Positions 35,901-47,027 of a stretch of DNA of 64,000 nucleotides are shown here, one piece after another. Numbering within the stretch: the stretch's first letter is position 1; the number at the start of each line of letters is the position of its first letter. Source of the stretch: Tilletiopsis washingtonensis (lineage: Eukaryota > Basidiomycota > Exobasidiomycetes > Entylomatales). Both the position numbers and the translations under genes were made by a program. The DNA lies in contig NW_020312006.1 of NCBI RefSeq assembly GCF_003144115.1, positions 124,001 through 188,000 of the forward strand, read 5' to 3'. The notes under the pieces are model-generated. The model had not been told where the DNA came from and searched no databases. It saw only the letters and a program-made list of their open reading frames with translations.

Positions 35901-36381
35901 GCGCAGGTTCGATGCCGTCGCGCTGTCGCATCTTGTCGAAGCAGAGGTGAGTGCGGCGTGTTCGCGCTGCCTGCGTACTCGTCCAGTCGCTGACAACTAA
36001 TCGCACACAGTACGGTGCGTGAACACTTCAGGCCGCTTGCTCCGCGTTTGAGGTGACTCGAGCTGTCGGGGACTGATCTTGCCCCCCTCACAGGCAACCA
36101 AGGCACGGACTGGAAGGAGTTCCCGCGCGCTGGGTGCGTCGAGCGTGACCCGTGAACGAAACCTGATTGGCTGACCCCGCTCGCGCACAGATTCGGCTGG
36201 ACAAACGCCTCGTACCAGGTGGGCCTGACCTTCCTGACGAGCGCGCAGCGGCGCGCGCTCAGTCTGTGTGCGCACCCGAACGAGGTGAGCTTCGGCGCAA
36301 GGATGGCGGACAAGGGGCGTCTAGAAGCTGATCCGCTCGCTCCCCTGCAGGTGTTCGGCACGGGGCGCAGCCAGACCTGAT
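32973..36381 (+). CDS. NTH1: Neutral (cytosolic) trehalase, GH37
   Basis: Fifteen exons encode 872 aa: 32973-33488, 33541-33610, 33663-33760, 33811-33894, 33944-34429, 34480-34886, 34938-35100, 35153-35490, 35547-35703, 35754-35845, 35907-35946, 36011-36014, 36094-36133, 36191-36284 and 36352-36381. The N-terminal extension has PKA-type sites at S23 (RRAS), S63 (RRTS) and S194 (RRLSHD), then the fungal Ca-binding loop [21 protein letters not shown]37 signatures are [15 protein letters not shown] and [12 protein letters not shown]. By alignment to yeast Nth1, the catalytic pair is D585 (RESGHDTSY) and E803 (IPEKFD). It hydrolyses trehalose on exit from stress or dormancy. Family regulation is by PKA and 14-3-3 binding. 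Exon 12 is only 4 nt and completes EYGNQGTDW. Confidence 0.93.
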
Positions 36382-37394
36382 CGCGATGCTGCAGGGCGGA
36401 GTCGGCGGCGAGCGCGCGTGCGGCATCTCCGCTCGCTGATTGAAACCAGACAGATCCAAACGCGGCACGCATGCCTGACTGTGATAGACAACCGGCTTAC
36501 CGTTGACGAAGACCCGAGCGGACAGCCGGGTGACCGAGACGGCGTCAGTCCCCCTTCGAGCCTGCGGGCAGCGAAGGAGCGACGCGCGCTGTTTTTGCCG
36601 CGGCCGAAGAAGCGTGTCCGTGCCCTGCGCGCGAGAGGTGGCTTCCTCTTGCCGCCGCAGGCGGCAGCGCAAGCCACCGATGAAGCGCTGGTTGACGAGC
36701 TCTGTGCTGCTTTGAGAAGCACTCGAAGCGGCAGGCCGACACGAGAGGGGCGCAAAGGCAGGGCAATCAGATCGCGAGCAGATCTGATAGAGGGCAGATG
36801 CTGCACGCGCATGCACGCGTTTCTCCGCCACACGCGTCTGCCTCGGCCTGCCTTTCTTCCCTCAGCGCCGCAAGTCCCTGGTGCCTCAAGGGGCCGCCTC
36901 CTCTGCCTTGGCGGCCGCCGGCTCCGACAAATCCTTCCGGCATGGAAGCAGTGTCCCGCCGGCTGAACGGCAGCTACGGCAGACGGACCGAGCGCCGGCA
37001 CCGCCGGCGCGTGTTCGATGCGCCGAAGAGGCTCCTTCGGGCAGAAGGCACGCAGCCGCTGTACCATCATGCGCCTCCCGCAGCCGCATCAGCACTTCAG
37101 AGCAGCAGCCAGGCACCTCTGGCGCTTTGCAGACGTCAGCGATCATCCGCTGTGCACCGGCAGCGAGAGGCAGCATCAGATCGCCGCGGGACGGCCTGCG
37201 TCTGCTGGGTGGTGCCCGGGCCTGCCCGAGACGGAGCGCCACTTTTGGGCATCGCCGTCATGGCGTGACAGGAAGGGCTGCATAGCCGGCCGCAGGGGCT
37301 TGCAGGAAGACGCCTGGGATCATACAAAGGCAGCTCGGCCAAGCTGCCGACACAGCAGCGCTGCTCTTGCCTCACCACAACTCATACCGGCACC
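36382..37394. other. Intergenic, 1.0 kb, trehalase 3' side and ferric reductase promoter
   Basis: No coding motifs. The right part must contain the ferric reductase promoter. A single TGATAG (GATA core) is near 36785; a consensus iron-GATA site (TGATAA) was not seen, so iron regulation is not evident from sequence. Confidence 0.45.
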
Positions 37395-39540
37395 ATGTAC
37401 GTCTATCCATGGGACATCGACGCCAAGGCCAAGGCCAAGTACCTCAAGAAGCTGAAGAAGGTGCGTCGTGCCCTGAGCGTGCCTTCGGTCGCACCGCACT
37501 GACGTCGCTGCAGCCCGAGGACCTGCCGCAGCTGGTGCGCACCGTGCAGACGCTGTACCACAACAGCTTCAAGGTGCCGTTCATGTTCGCCTTTGCCATC
37601 CTCGGCTGCGCCGCTGCGCTCGTGCTCGGCTGTCTGGCCGTGCGCGTCGTGCGGCATTTGCGCTCTTCTCCCAGCAGCAAGCGCAGTGGAGCCGTCCGCA
37701 AGCACTTCGTCGATGCACCGCTGCTCGGCTCGCGCCACGCTGAGCCGCTCACGCTGGTCCCCGGCATCGGCAAGGAGGCGCGTCCGATCATCAGCCTCGC
37801 TGTGCCGCTGCGCTCGCACACGACGGTCCTTTTCGTGCTCGCGCTGCTCAACTTCCTCCCGCTCGTCGCCTGCTACTCGCCGACGTCTGTCAAGGACAAC
37901 TACTACTACAAGACGATGTTTCTGCAGATCATCAAGTACTTCGGCGACCGCACCGCCGTGCTTGCCGTGGCGCAGCTGCCGCTCGTCATCCTCCTCTCCG
38001 GCCGCAACTCGCCCGTGCGCACGCTGACGGGCATCAGCTTCGACGTGGTGATGCTGTACCACCGGCACGTGGCGCGCTGGGTCGTGGTGCAGGTCGTGCT
38101 GCATGCCATTGCGTACAGCCTCAACGAGGCCGTCAAGGATGGCCACGAGGGCTACATCGAGACGATGAACAAGCCGTACGTCAAGTTCGGCACCGCTGCT
38201 CTTGTCTTCGTCGTCGCCATGGTGGTGCAGTCGCTGCGCGTGCTGCGCCAGAAGGCCTACGAGGTCTTTGTCGCCGTGCACATCGTGTTCGCCGCCCTCG
38301 TGCTCGCCGGCGTCTGGTGGCACATTGCGCTGCTGGCCAACACGCGCTACGCCCTCTTCTTCGACCTGCTCTGGCTCGCCATCGGCGCATGGGTGTTCGA
38401 CCGCGTGGCGCGCGTCTTCCTCCTCGTGGCGCTCAACACCAACCTGCGCATGGCCGCCGGCGTGCCGTTCCTCAGCCGCGCCAGCGTCTCGCTGGTGGAG
38501 GACAGCAACGCCTCGCTGCTCCACGTGCGCGTCTTTCCCTCGGGCGCGACACTCGGCCGCGCACTCGACGGCTCGAGCGTCATGCTGCACCTGCCTACCG
38601 TGCAAGCCTTCGTCTCGCACCCCTTCTCTGTCATGGCGGGCGGCACCGACGAGACAGGCCGTCGCTTCCTCGACCTCGCCGTCCGCCCGCAGGCCGGCAT
38701 GACGCGTCGACTGCACGAGCGTGCCATCAACGGTGCCTTCGAGTGCGTGGCGCTGCTCGAGGGCCCGTACAGCGGCGACGAGATGGACGTGAGTGTGCCT
38801 ATCTGCACAGTGCTTGACCAAGACTGACACCAGCGCCAGCTCGGAGGCTTTGAGCACGTCCTGCTCGTCACCGGAGGTATCGGCATCACGCACACGCTGC
38901 CGATCTTCACCAAGGAGATGCGGACGCCGTCGAGCAAGACGGATGCCGAGAAGCCTGCAGCGCAGCGGACCGTCGAGATGGTGTGGTGTGCCAAGAGTGC
39001 CAGTGCGTCCTCTCGTGCTGCTCTTCTCGCCTGATGCTGACCTCGAGTCCAGGCACCTTCGCTGTCGCTCTCGACACGCTCGAGCGCGAGGTCGCTTCGG
39101 CGCGAGCTTCTGGCTCGACGCACACGCGCGCCAAGATCACGCTCTGCGTCACGAGCCAGTCCGACTCGCGTCGCTCCTCGACGCTGAGCGAGAAGAAGAG
39201 CAGCAGCGACGAGGAGAAGGGCGCCGCGCCCTTCGACTCGCCCGTGCTCGAGGGCGGCCTGCCGCTCGACTCCATCCCGCAGCTGCTCTCGCGCCAGACG
39301 CCCGAAGAGAGCGCAGGCGATGCCGCACGAGTGCGCGTGCGCTTCGCCGCACTGGCGCCCGAGGTGCAGGTGCTGTGGAGCGAGGGCAAGCCGGACGTCG
39401 GCGCCGAGATTGCCCAGCGCGGCGAGGCTGGCAGCACGCTGGCCATCGTGGCGTGCGGCCCGCCGGCGCTGCTTGATGCCGCACGTGCTGGCGCCCGCGG
39501 CGTCGGCGCCGTCTACGAAGAGGCCGCCTACGGCTGGTAG
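37395..39540 (+). CDS. Ferric/cupric reductase transmembrane component (FRE family)
   Basis: Exons 37395-37460, 37514-38788, 38840-39002 and 39053-39540 give 663 aa. The membrane part has about seven helices with the two bis-heme His pairs spaced 14 residues apart: H205/H219 (LYHRHVARW ... VLHAIAYSL) and H278/H292 (FVAVHIVFAAL ... VWWHIALL). The cytosolic part has the FAD motif HPFSVM (H391), the NADPH glycine motif VTGGIGITHTLP and the C-terminal VACGPPALLDAAR. Such enzymes move electrons from NADPH through FAD and heme to extracellular Fe(III) or Cu(II) for high-affinity uptake. There is no obvious signal peptide. A Ser/Lys/Glu-rich insert (STLSEKKSSSDEEKG) sits in the NADPH domain. No multicopper oxidase or permease gene lies nearby. 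Confidence 0.93.
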
Positions 39541-39649
39541 CCTTGCCGAATGAAGCCCCGAACGAAGTCACGATGTCACGATACAATGATGCATGCACGG
39601 ATTGATGCAATAGAATTACAGATGCTTTGTTTGTTTGTGCCCGAGCCGC

Positions 39650-41342
39650 TCAGTACATGTCTGCGGGCGGGCTGTCAGCATGCCGAGGCGAGGCGCAAGA
39701 TCGAGAGAGCTCACCATTGTCGTCGCTCTCTTCCTCCTCCTCGCTGTCGCTCCTCTTCTCTCCCGCCCATCCATTCATCTCCTCCTCCGAGTCCGGGCCC
39801 TCATTGTCAGGGTAGTCGTTCCTGTAGAAGCCCTCGTCGTTGGAGTCCTCGTCCTCGCCCTCATCCCACTCCTCGCTGCCCTCGTCCTCCACCTCGAGCT
39901 CGTCGTCGCTCTCCAGATCCGCAGCGCGCAGGCCCTCAAGCGTCGCCATGGGCGCACGCTCCGCAGGCACAAGCATGCCCGTGGCAGCGGACAGCGGCGC
40001 GAGGGGGTCCGGCAGCGCGTCGGTGCCCAGCGCGCCATCGTGTCCGGGCACCGCGAGCGGGTGCATGCCCGAGTCCGAGCGGCCGGCAGGGCCGCTGCCC
40101 CAGCCCTCGCGCTCGCGGTAGTACACGTCGTAAACGTACTCCTCGTCGTCGTCGGCCTGCTCTACGGCATCGGACGGCGAGCTGCCGAGCTGCGGCGACT
40201 TGGCGGACGTGTAGAGGTCGACTGGGGGCACCAGGTCCTTCTCTACAAGCGTTCGAGGCGTCAGCAGCTAGCAGAAGCATACGAGCAAGGGCCGGACGCA
40301 CCGGCTAGGTAGTCGCCGAGCATGTCGGCAAAGCGCCGGTCCAGCTTGGCCATCTCGCTCTCGTCATCGTCTGTGCGTTCCGCCCTTCGCCGACGGCGCG
40401 TCTCGTCCGCCGCATCGATGGCAATGGCATCGATGATGCGCATGCGCGACAGTGGCGTGCCGCTCTTTGGCGTGCTGATATTACGGATCAGCTGTGCAAG
40501 TCTGCGCAGCGAGCAGCACACTCACCGCGACTTGCCGCGCCGAACGCTGCCCACACTGCTCAGGCTCGCGTCGCTGCCCACTCGCCGCAGCCGGCCCTCC
40601 ACTCGCCGCTTGCCCATCTTGGCGCCGCCGGCGCCAGGTGAAGCGAAGGCGCCGAAGCCAAGCCCGCCGCTGCGCGCATTGCGCACGACTTGAAAGCGCA
40701 GCGCCGCTGGACGTACGGCCTCGGCGTCGCCATCTGCTGCCCGTTCCGCCATGGGCGTGCGAGGCGGCGAGGCGCGGCTGCCCGGGGGCGCCGGGTCCTC
40801 TTCCGCCGCTGGTGAGGGCACAGGCCGAGAGTTACGCGCAGCGAGGCGGTCCGAGAGACCCTGCGCCAGCGTCGGGTCCGAGAAGGCAGACATCGAGACA
40901 GTCTCTGCAAGACGAAAGACTGCAGCCCAGCACACAGTCAGCCAAGACTGTCCGTCTCGGCAGCGCAGCGCAGATACACACAGTGGCCAGCACCCTGCGG
41001 CTTCTCCGTCATGCGCCGCTTGCGCTCGCCGTCGCGCGGCTCCTGCTGCGACGAGCCCTCATCGCCAGCGCCCGCCTCGGCCTCGGCCTCGTCGAGCAGC
41101 TGGCCGATGCGCAGCGCATCGACGGGCTCGGCGCCGCGCTTGCGCTTGATGCGCAGGATCACGCCCTGTCCCTGCGCCTGTCCTTGCGTCTGCGCCTGCA
41201 CGGCGCCCTGCTGCAGTGCCGAGGGCGAGGGCGGCGGCGACTCGGACGAGTGGCGGGCGCCGTCGCGCGGCGTGACGATGCGGACGGGCGTGCGGCGCGC
41301 AGGCGTCGTGGCGGCGGCCGACGGCGAGACAGGCTGCGCCAT
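39650..41342 (-). CDS. IWR1: Iwr1 / SLC7A6OS-type factor (RNA polymerase II nuclear import)
   Basis: Exons 41342-40994, 40919-40526, 40474-40302, 40242-39715 and 39660-39650 give 484 aa. The diagnostic N-terminal block is VILRIKRKRGAEPVDALRI at about residues 58-76, continued after the first splice by VFRLAETVSMSAF. The C-terminal block is EEYVYDVYYRERE, then GFYRNDYPDNEG in a very acidic tail. Both blocks define the Iwr1 family, which binds Pol II in the cytoplasm and carries its import signal. The middle is disordered. The third exon start was chosen to give a 51-nt intron; a nearer AG would make it 24 nt. The last 54-nt intron has no in-frame stop, so retention would add 18 residues before the same ending (DMY). 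Confidence 0.85.
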
Positions 41343-41570
41343 GGTGCCGAGCACGGGTGCGTGGGGTGAGGTGCGAGCACGGCACTGGGGATGGAGGGCG
41401 GAGCGACGTCGGGCGGCGCGCCGTCGGCCGCGGCAAGAGAAGCTCGGCTGCGTCGTCTGCGGCACGGCGCCTGCACCGTGACGCGCTTGTCTTGCTTCTC
41501 AGCGACGCGTTGCTTCTTGTCTTGCCTCCAGCAGCTCCTCTCACCCTCGCCTGCCCGCCGCACGCCCAGC
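41343..41570. promoter_or_regulatory. Bidirectional promoter region, IWR1 / NAA50
   Basis: 228 bp separate outward-facing start codons. The NAA50-proximal part is pyrimidine-rich (CTTGTCTTGCTTCTC). No specific box recognised. Confidence 0.55.
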
Positions 41571-42681
41571 ATGGCCACCCTCTCCAACCCGCCACAGACG
41601 TACGAGCCGCGGCGTCCGGCGCCCGTGCGCTCCGCGCTGCCGCAGCGCAGCGCCCTCGCGGCCCTCACGCCCAACAACGTCGGCCAGCTGCGCCGCCTCA
41701 ACGCCGTCCTCTTTCCCGTGCGCTTCAGCGAGCGCTGGTACCGCGACGTGCTCGGCCGCGACGTGCAGCTCATCAACCGCTTCGGTGAGTGTGGGCTATG
41801 CGCCATGGGCGTCGGCGGGTGGGATGGTCGCCGAGGGCCGGGCAAGAAGAGACGAGGCTGTGCGAGGCGCAGAGAGGCGGGCAAGGGCGAAGAGGGCAGA
41901 CAAGGGCGCCGCGTCGCAGCAGTACTAGGCTCGCCGCTTCAGTAGACGTACCGAACGCAGATACCAAGAGCCGCGGGAGCAGTCCTACAGGCGCAGCAGC
42001 CACGCTTGTCGTCTCGAGGTGCCGTCACGGGTCTCGGTCTGTGCGCGTTCTGACAGAGGCCTGGCGTGGTCGTGGTGGGCATCTCGCCCTTCTGCTAGAG
42101 ACACTGCCCGGATCTGTCACGGGACGCGGGCCCTGCCGTTCCGCGACGAATAGGCAGAACTCGGCGCTGCGCAAAGTACGCTGGACCCCAGAGCGATCTA
42201 TTGCGTCCAGCCGCTCCGGCACAGCTCGCGTGACTGACACTCGGCTCCCTCTGCAGTCCTCTTCAACGACATTCCGGTGGGCAACATCTGCTGCCGCTTC
42301 GAGCGGCTCGACGGCGGCAAGAAGGTGGCCGTGTACATCATGACGCTCGGCGTGCTTGCGCCGTACCGGCGATTGGGGCTTGCGTCGAAGCTCATTGCGC
42401 ACCTGCTCTCCGTCGCGGGCGTCGGCGACACGGTGGACCTCGTCGACCCCAACGCGCCGGCGCCGACGCCCGTCAAGGGCAAGGACGGCAAGGAGACGAA
42501 GCCCGACCCCGTCACCGAGCAGCTCGTCGTCGAGAGCATCTACCTGCACGTGCAGACGGGCAATGACGAGGCAAAGGCCTTCTACGAGAAGCACGGCTTC
42601 AAGGAGACGAAGCGCGTCGAGGACTACTACCGCGCCAACATCGAGCCGCGCAGCGCGTGGCTGCTCGAGCGGCGGGACTAG
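41571..42681 (+). CDS. NAA50: N-alpha-acetyltransferase 50 (NatE catalytic subunit, San)
   Basis: Exons 41571-41784 and 42257-42681 encode 212 aa. GNAT-fold landmarks match NAA50: LTPNNVGQLRRLNAVLFPV, FSERWYRDVL, VLFNDIPVGNICCRFE, the beta-4 strand and acetyl-CoA loop YIMTLGVLAPYRRLGLAS (R/Q-x-x-G-x-A form), then SIYLHVQTGNDEAKAFYEKH and GFKETKRVEDYY. NAA50 acetylates N-termini starting with Met plus a hydrophobic residue and supports sister-chromatid cohesion in animals. Between the CoA loop and SIYLHV lies a Pro/Lys/Asp-rich insert of roughly 30 residues (LVDPNAPAPTPVKGKDGKE) absent from human NAA50. The only intron is 472 nt, long for this genome. Convergent with the GYF gene, 90 bp between stops. 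Confidence 0.9.
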
Positions 42682-42771
42682 AGAATAGAAGCATTCACAA
42701 AGGACAGACTCAGACAGGCAGGGACAGCCGAGAAGGAGATTCGATTAGAGGTTGCCTGCTGGCGGCGTGGC

Positions 42772-45700
42772 TCAGCCGCGCGTCGTCTTCTTGCCGCCCT
42801 TGGCCTTGACGACCTTGAAGCCGCCAAAGTCGGCCGCGCCGGCGGCCGGCTTGGTCGACGACTTGAGCACGTCGCTGGCGCTGCGGCCTGCGCCGAGCGC
42901 GGCGCCGTTGGGCAGGCCGGCGCCGATGGCCGAGCGCGCCGCGGCGCTGCTGCCGGCGCCGCGGCCGCTCTGGTCGAGCTTGCGCTTGGCGACAAAGTCG
43001 GCGGCGAAGCGGCGCCCGTCGAGCGTGCTGCTGTTGGCGTACACCGACTCGGCGATGATCTCGACGACGTCGGGCGACGGGTCCAGCGGGAAGGAGAGGA
43101 GCATCTCGATGAAGTCGTCGGCTGCGGCGCACATGTCAGTAGGCGCACATTCACAGCACGACGCGCCGACTCACCCTTGACATTGAGACCCTTGAGCTGC
43201 TCCTTGCAGTACCGCAGGAAGTCGGCGCTGGGCTGGCCCGAGCCGAGCTGCTCGCTGGAGGCCGACGGCGCCACGACCATCTTCGTCTTGATCACGGGCG
43301 ACTGCACCTTGGCCGCCGGCGTGCCGTTCTGCTTGGCGCCGGCGGTGGCCCACACGCCGACCGGCGGCGTGGCGCCCAGGCTGCCGGCGCGCTGGCCCAC
43401 GGGCGTAGCTGGCGGACGAGCACTGGCAGGCACAGCGCTGGCGGGCTTGCTCCCGACGACGCTCCATGCGCCGCTGGCGGCGGCGGCGGGCGGCGGCACC
43501 TGCGTCTTGCCTGCCGAGTCGGCGTAGCCGCGCCGCAGGGCTGCCTGCTGCGCGGCCTGCGCGTCGCGCGCCTTCTGCGCGCGCTTGCGCTCCTCCTCTT
43601 GGATCTCGGTGAGCGTCTTCTTGGCCGTCGGACGCGCCGCACTCCACGGTGCCGGCGAGGCCGAGGCGGCGGCGTCGGCCGCGGGCTCTGGTGCACTCGA
43701 GCCCTGCGAGGCATGGCCCGTGGCCAGGCCCCACGTCATCGTCGCCGGCAGCGTGTCGTCGCCCGAGGCCATCGAGCGCGCGCGCTGAGCAGCCAGGGCG
43801 CGCTCGGCAGCGCGGCGGCTCTCGGCCTGGCGCGCCTCGGCCTCCTGGATCTCGCGCAGCGTGAGGCCGGGCGCAGACGCGCTCGACTCCGTCGCGGCGG
43901 CCCAGGGCGCCTTGGACGTCGTCGGCGTGTTGCTGCCGCTGTCGGGCAGCCAAGCAGACAGAGGCGCCTGGTTCTTGCTGTCCTCCTCTGCACCTCCGGG
44001 ACGCTTGAACTGCTCCTGCGACACGACCTTGACGTTGCCTCCCGCGGCGCTCGGCGGCGCCTGCCGCTTGCCGACGTCCGCGCCGGCGTACGAGCTGAGG
44101 TCAGCCGTGGGCATGGGAGCGCCAGCGGCCTCCTCTGCGCGCGTCTGCTGGCCCTTGCGGCGCGAGCGCTTGCGCGAGCTCGTCGCCGGTCCGTCGTCCA
44201 TCAAGTTGTTCTGCTGCTCGTGGTGCGCCGGCAGTGGCGGCTCGGCAGCGAACTCGACGGCAGTCGGGCTCTGCGGCCAGACCTCCTCCGGCTCAGGCTC
44301 GGCGTGCGCAGCCTCCTGCTGCTGCAGCATCACGGCAGTCTCGCGTTCCTGGCGCTCCTGCTCCTCCCGACGCTGAGCCTCCTCCTCCTCCTGTTGCTGA
44401 GCGTCGCGCTGTTGCTGCGCGAATGCCTCTTCTTGCTGCTGCTGTTGCTGTTCGGCGAAGTCCTGCTGCTGGCTACTGGCCTCCTCGACGGGGGTGCGCG
44501 AGCGGCGCGGCGTGCCGATGGGCTCCGGATCCGACTTGTGCAGCTGAGCCTCGGCCTGCTGGTGCGCCGAAGAGTCTGACCACGGCACCTGCTGCGGCTG
44601 CTGGAAGTGATACTGCGGCTGCTGCGGCGCGGTGCCGAACTGGCGCGCGGGCGTGCCCCACGGCGAGCCCGATGCGGCCTGACCCTGCTGCTGGTGTTGT
44701 TGCTGGTGCTGGTGCTGCGGCGTGCCGAAGACGTCGGGCTGCTGGTGGTGCAGATGCGCAGTTGCGGCATTCCAGCCGCCAGGCGCGCTGGCCTCCCAGC
44801 CGTTGCCTGCCGCATGGCCGCCAAAGTCCCCACCGTAAGGCGTGGCGAAGCCAAGGCCCGGGCCGGCGTGTCCGCGCGCGGCGGCAGCGGCGGCCGCCTG
44901 GCGCTGCTCCTGCAGCTCGCGCTGACGTACCATGGCGAGGTAGTCGTCCTGCCCACGCAGGCCGCCTGCGCCGAACAGAGGCGCGGCGCCGAATGGCGAC
45001 TGCGGCGCCTGCACAAAGGGCGAGTGCGGGCCGCCGAAGCCGGACATTTGCTGTCCCGGCTGCGCGCCGAAGCCGAGGTCGAGCGACGGCCAGCCGCGCG
45101 CCTGTACGCTGGCTGGCAGACCCGCGCCGCCCCATCCACCGCGCGAGAGATCACTGCCAGCCGGCTGGCCCAGCGCATCGTACGGATGACCGGCGTGGTG
45201 CTCGCCAAGGCCATTCGCCTGGTGCTGTTGCTGCGACGGCTGGTTGCCGTGCGAAAAGACGTCGTGCTCCGGCTGCTGCTGCGCTTGCTGCGGCTCGGGC
45301 GCAGGCGCAGGTGCCGGCGGCGGAACAAGGAAGGGCTGCGCCGGGTGGCCGAGCGAGGCGATGATCTCGCCCAGCGGACGGAACGACTCCTCCTCGGCGC
45401 GGCGCATCGGCAGGTCCAGCGCAAAGTAGTTCTGCTGAAACCAGTCCTGCATGATGGTGGCGGCGAACGGGCCCTGGTCCTGCCCTGACGGATCGCGGTA
45501 GTACCACTGCGCCGTGTCGGCAGACCACGGCGGCGGCGCGGCCGGATCCGACGTGGGAGCCTCGACGTCGCGGCTGTCGTCGGCAAAGCTGCCGCTGCCC
45601 ACCGGCGGGTCGTCGTCGAGGCTGAGCGCATTCAGCACAGACGCCGTGTGCTGCAGCAGCGAGTCGCCGCTGCTGCCGCCAGCCGAAGCCTGAGCATCGT

Positions 45701-47027
45701 CGTGGCCAGCAGCAGCCGCGTCGCCATCGACACGTGCGCCGCTAGAAGAGACAATCTGGCGTTCGCGCTGCGACGAGGCGTGAGCAAAGCTCTCCATGCG
45801 AAGAGACGAGTCTGACTCACCTTGCGGTTCGTGCCAAAGTTGCCAAAGCCCGCACTGCCGTCCGTCGGAGGGCCGATTGGGCCCTCTCCCGGAGCGCGGT
45901 CGCGCTTGAAGCGGCCAGAGAGGCTGACACCCGTCGCCTCTGGACGTGCGGCCACGCCGCTGCCCGAGCTGACCTCGTGTCCTTCGATCGAGGCAGGCTG
46001 GCGCGTGCGTGCGTCGTCGTCGGACGCGCGATTCTGGCGCGGCTGACGCAGGGCATCTGGGACGGCACGTGAGCCGCCTGACGGAGAGTCTTTGGCTGGC
46101 CGTTTCCACTCACCAGCGGTGCCATTCGCGCTGTCCTGTCGCTTGCGCGCAGGCGGCGCCACGCCCGACAGCACGCCACCCTGAATGCCCGCGAAGCGCT
46201 CGCGTGGGATCGTCGGCGAAAGAGGGTTGGCGGCGCCGCCCGTAATGCCGGCGCCCGTGGCGCTGCCGCGCTGGAAGAGGCCCGGACGGTCGCCGGCCGT
46301 CTTGTCGCCCGAGAAGGCGCGCGCATTCAGGCCGCGAGGCTGGTCGCTGATGCCGGGAGAGACGAGGGCGTCCGTCGGGCGACGCGCCGAGTCTCGATCC
46401 AGAGCGCCAGCAAAGGACTTTGGAGCAGCAGTCAGCAAAAGCGTCAGAGGCGTCGAGCTGCAGACACACCTTCTTCTTCGACACGGGCGCTGCGACAGAC
46501 GACGGCATGGCGCCTGCTTCTGCACCCAGCAGAGGGCTTTTCGGCGCCCCGGCGCCGGCGGCCAGAGCGGTGCGCGCGTCTGAGCTGTACAAGCTCAGCA
46601 GGCGCTCGCGCGACAGGGCCGACGCTGCGTCTTTGCCAGCACCATCGTCTGGCGCTGCGGCCGGCGACGTGGCACTGGCGCCGACGCCCGGCGTGCTGGC
46701 CGCCGACGAGGCACCCGCTGCAGCTGCCCCGCCCGCCGCCGCCGCTGCAAACGAGAAGGCGCCCGGCGAGGTCACGGCGCCGGGGCTCTGCACCGAGCCA
46801 AGACTGCCCATCGCGGAGAGATTGCCCAGGCTGGGATTGCGGCGTGCTGCCGCCGAGCCTCCGGGCACGCCGGGCAGTGCCGTCGGCGCCGGCGCACGGC
46901 CCGAGGGCGACTCGGAGCGTGCCGCGGCAGGCGCAGCGCCCGGCGTGGCGGTGCCCGACGAGGCGGACTGCTGCTTTGCCGGCGCCTTGCGCATCCACTC
47001 GGGACCGAAGTGCAGCGAGGTGGCCAT
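42772..47027 (-). CDS. GYF-domain protein (SMY2/GIGYF type)
   Basis: Exons 47027-46470, 46417-46114, 46056-45821, 45767-43175 and 43121-42772 give 1346 aa. The N-terminus MATSLHFGPEWMRKAP contains the 'FGPEWMR' start motif shared by Smy2/GIGYF proteins, an eIF4E-family-binding-like segment. The GYF domain is near residues 450-505: AQWYYRDPSGQDQGPF ... MQDWFQQNYF ... MRRAEEESFRPLGEI, with the key W, GPF and W residues intact. The rest is long Gln-, Ala- and Glu-rich disorder with a coiled coil (EEEEAQRREEQERQ) and TLREIQEAEARQAE / TLTEIQEEERKR repeats. The C-terminal FIEMLLSFPLDPSPDVVEII is also family-typical. GYF domains bind Pro-rich peptides and act in translational repression and vesicle traffic. 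Intron 2 (46057-46113, 57 nt) is in frame and stop-free. Confidence 0.85.

Noticed and set aside
37403-38893. Long minus-strand open frame across the ferric reductase gene
   Set aside because: Antisense shadow of a strongly supported ferric reductase; the His pairs, HPFS and GGIGIT motifs are on the plus strand.
40502-40525. A possible 24-nt intron in IWR1
   Set aside because: The downstream acceptor at 40475 gives a 51-nt intron in the same phase with a CTGAT branch site, typical of this genome.
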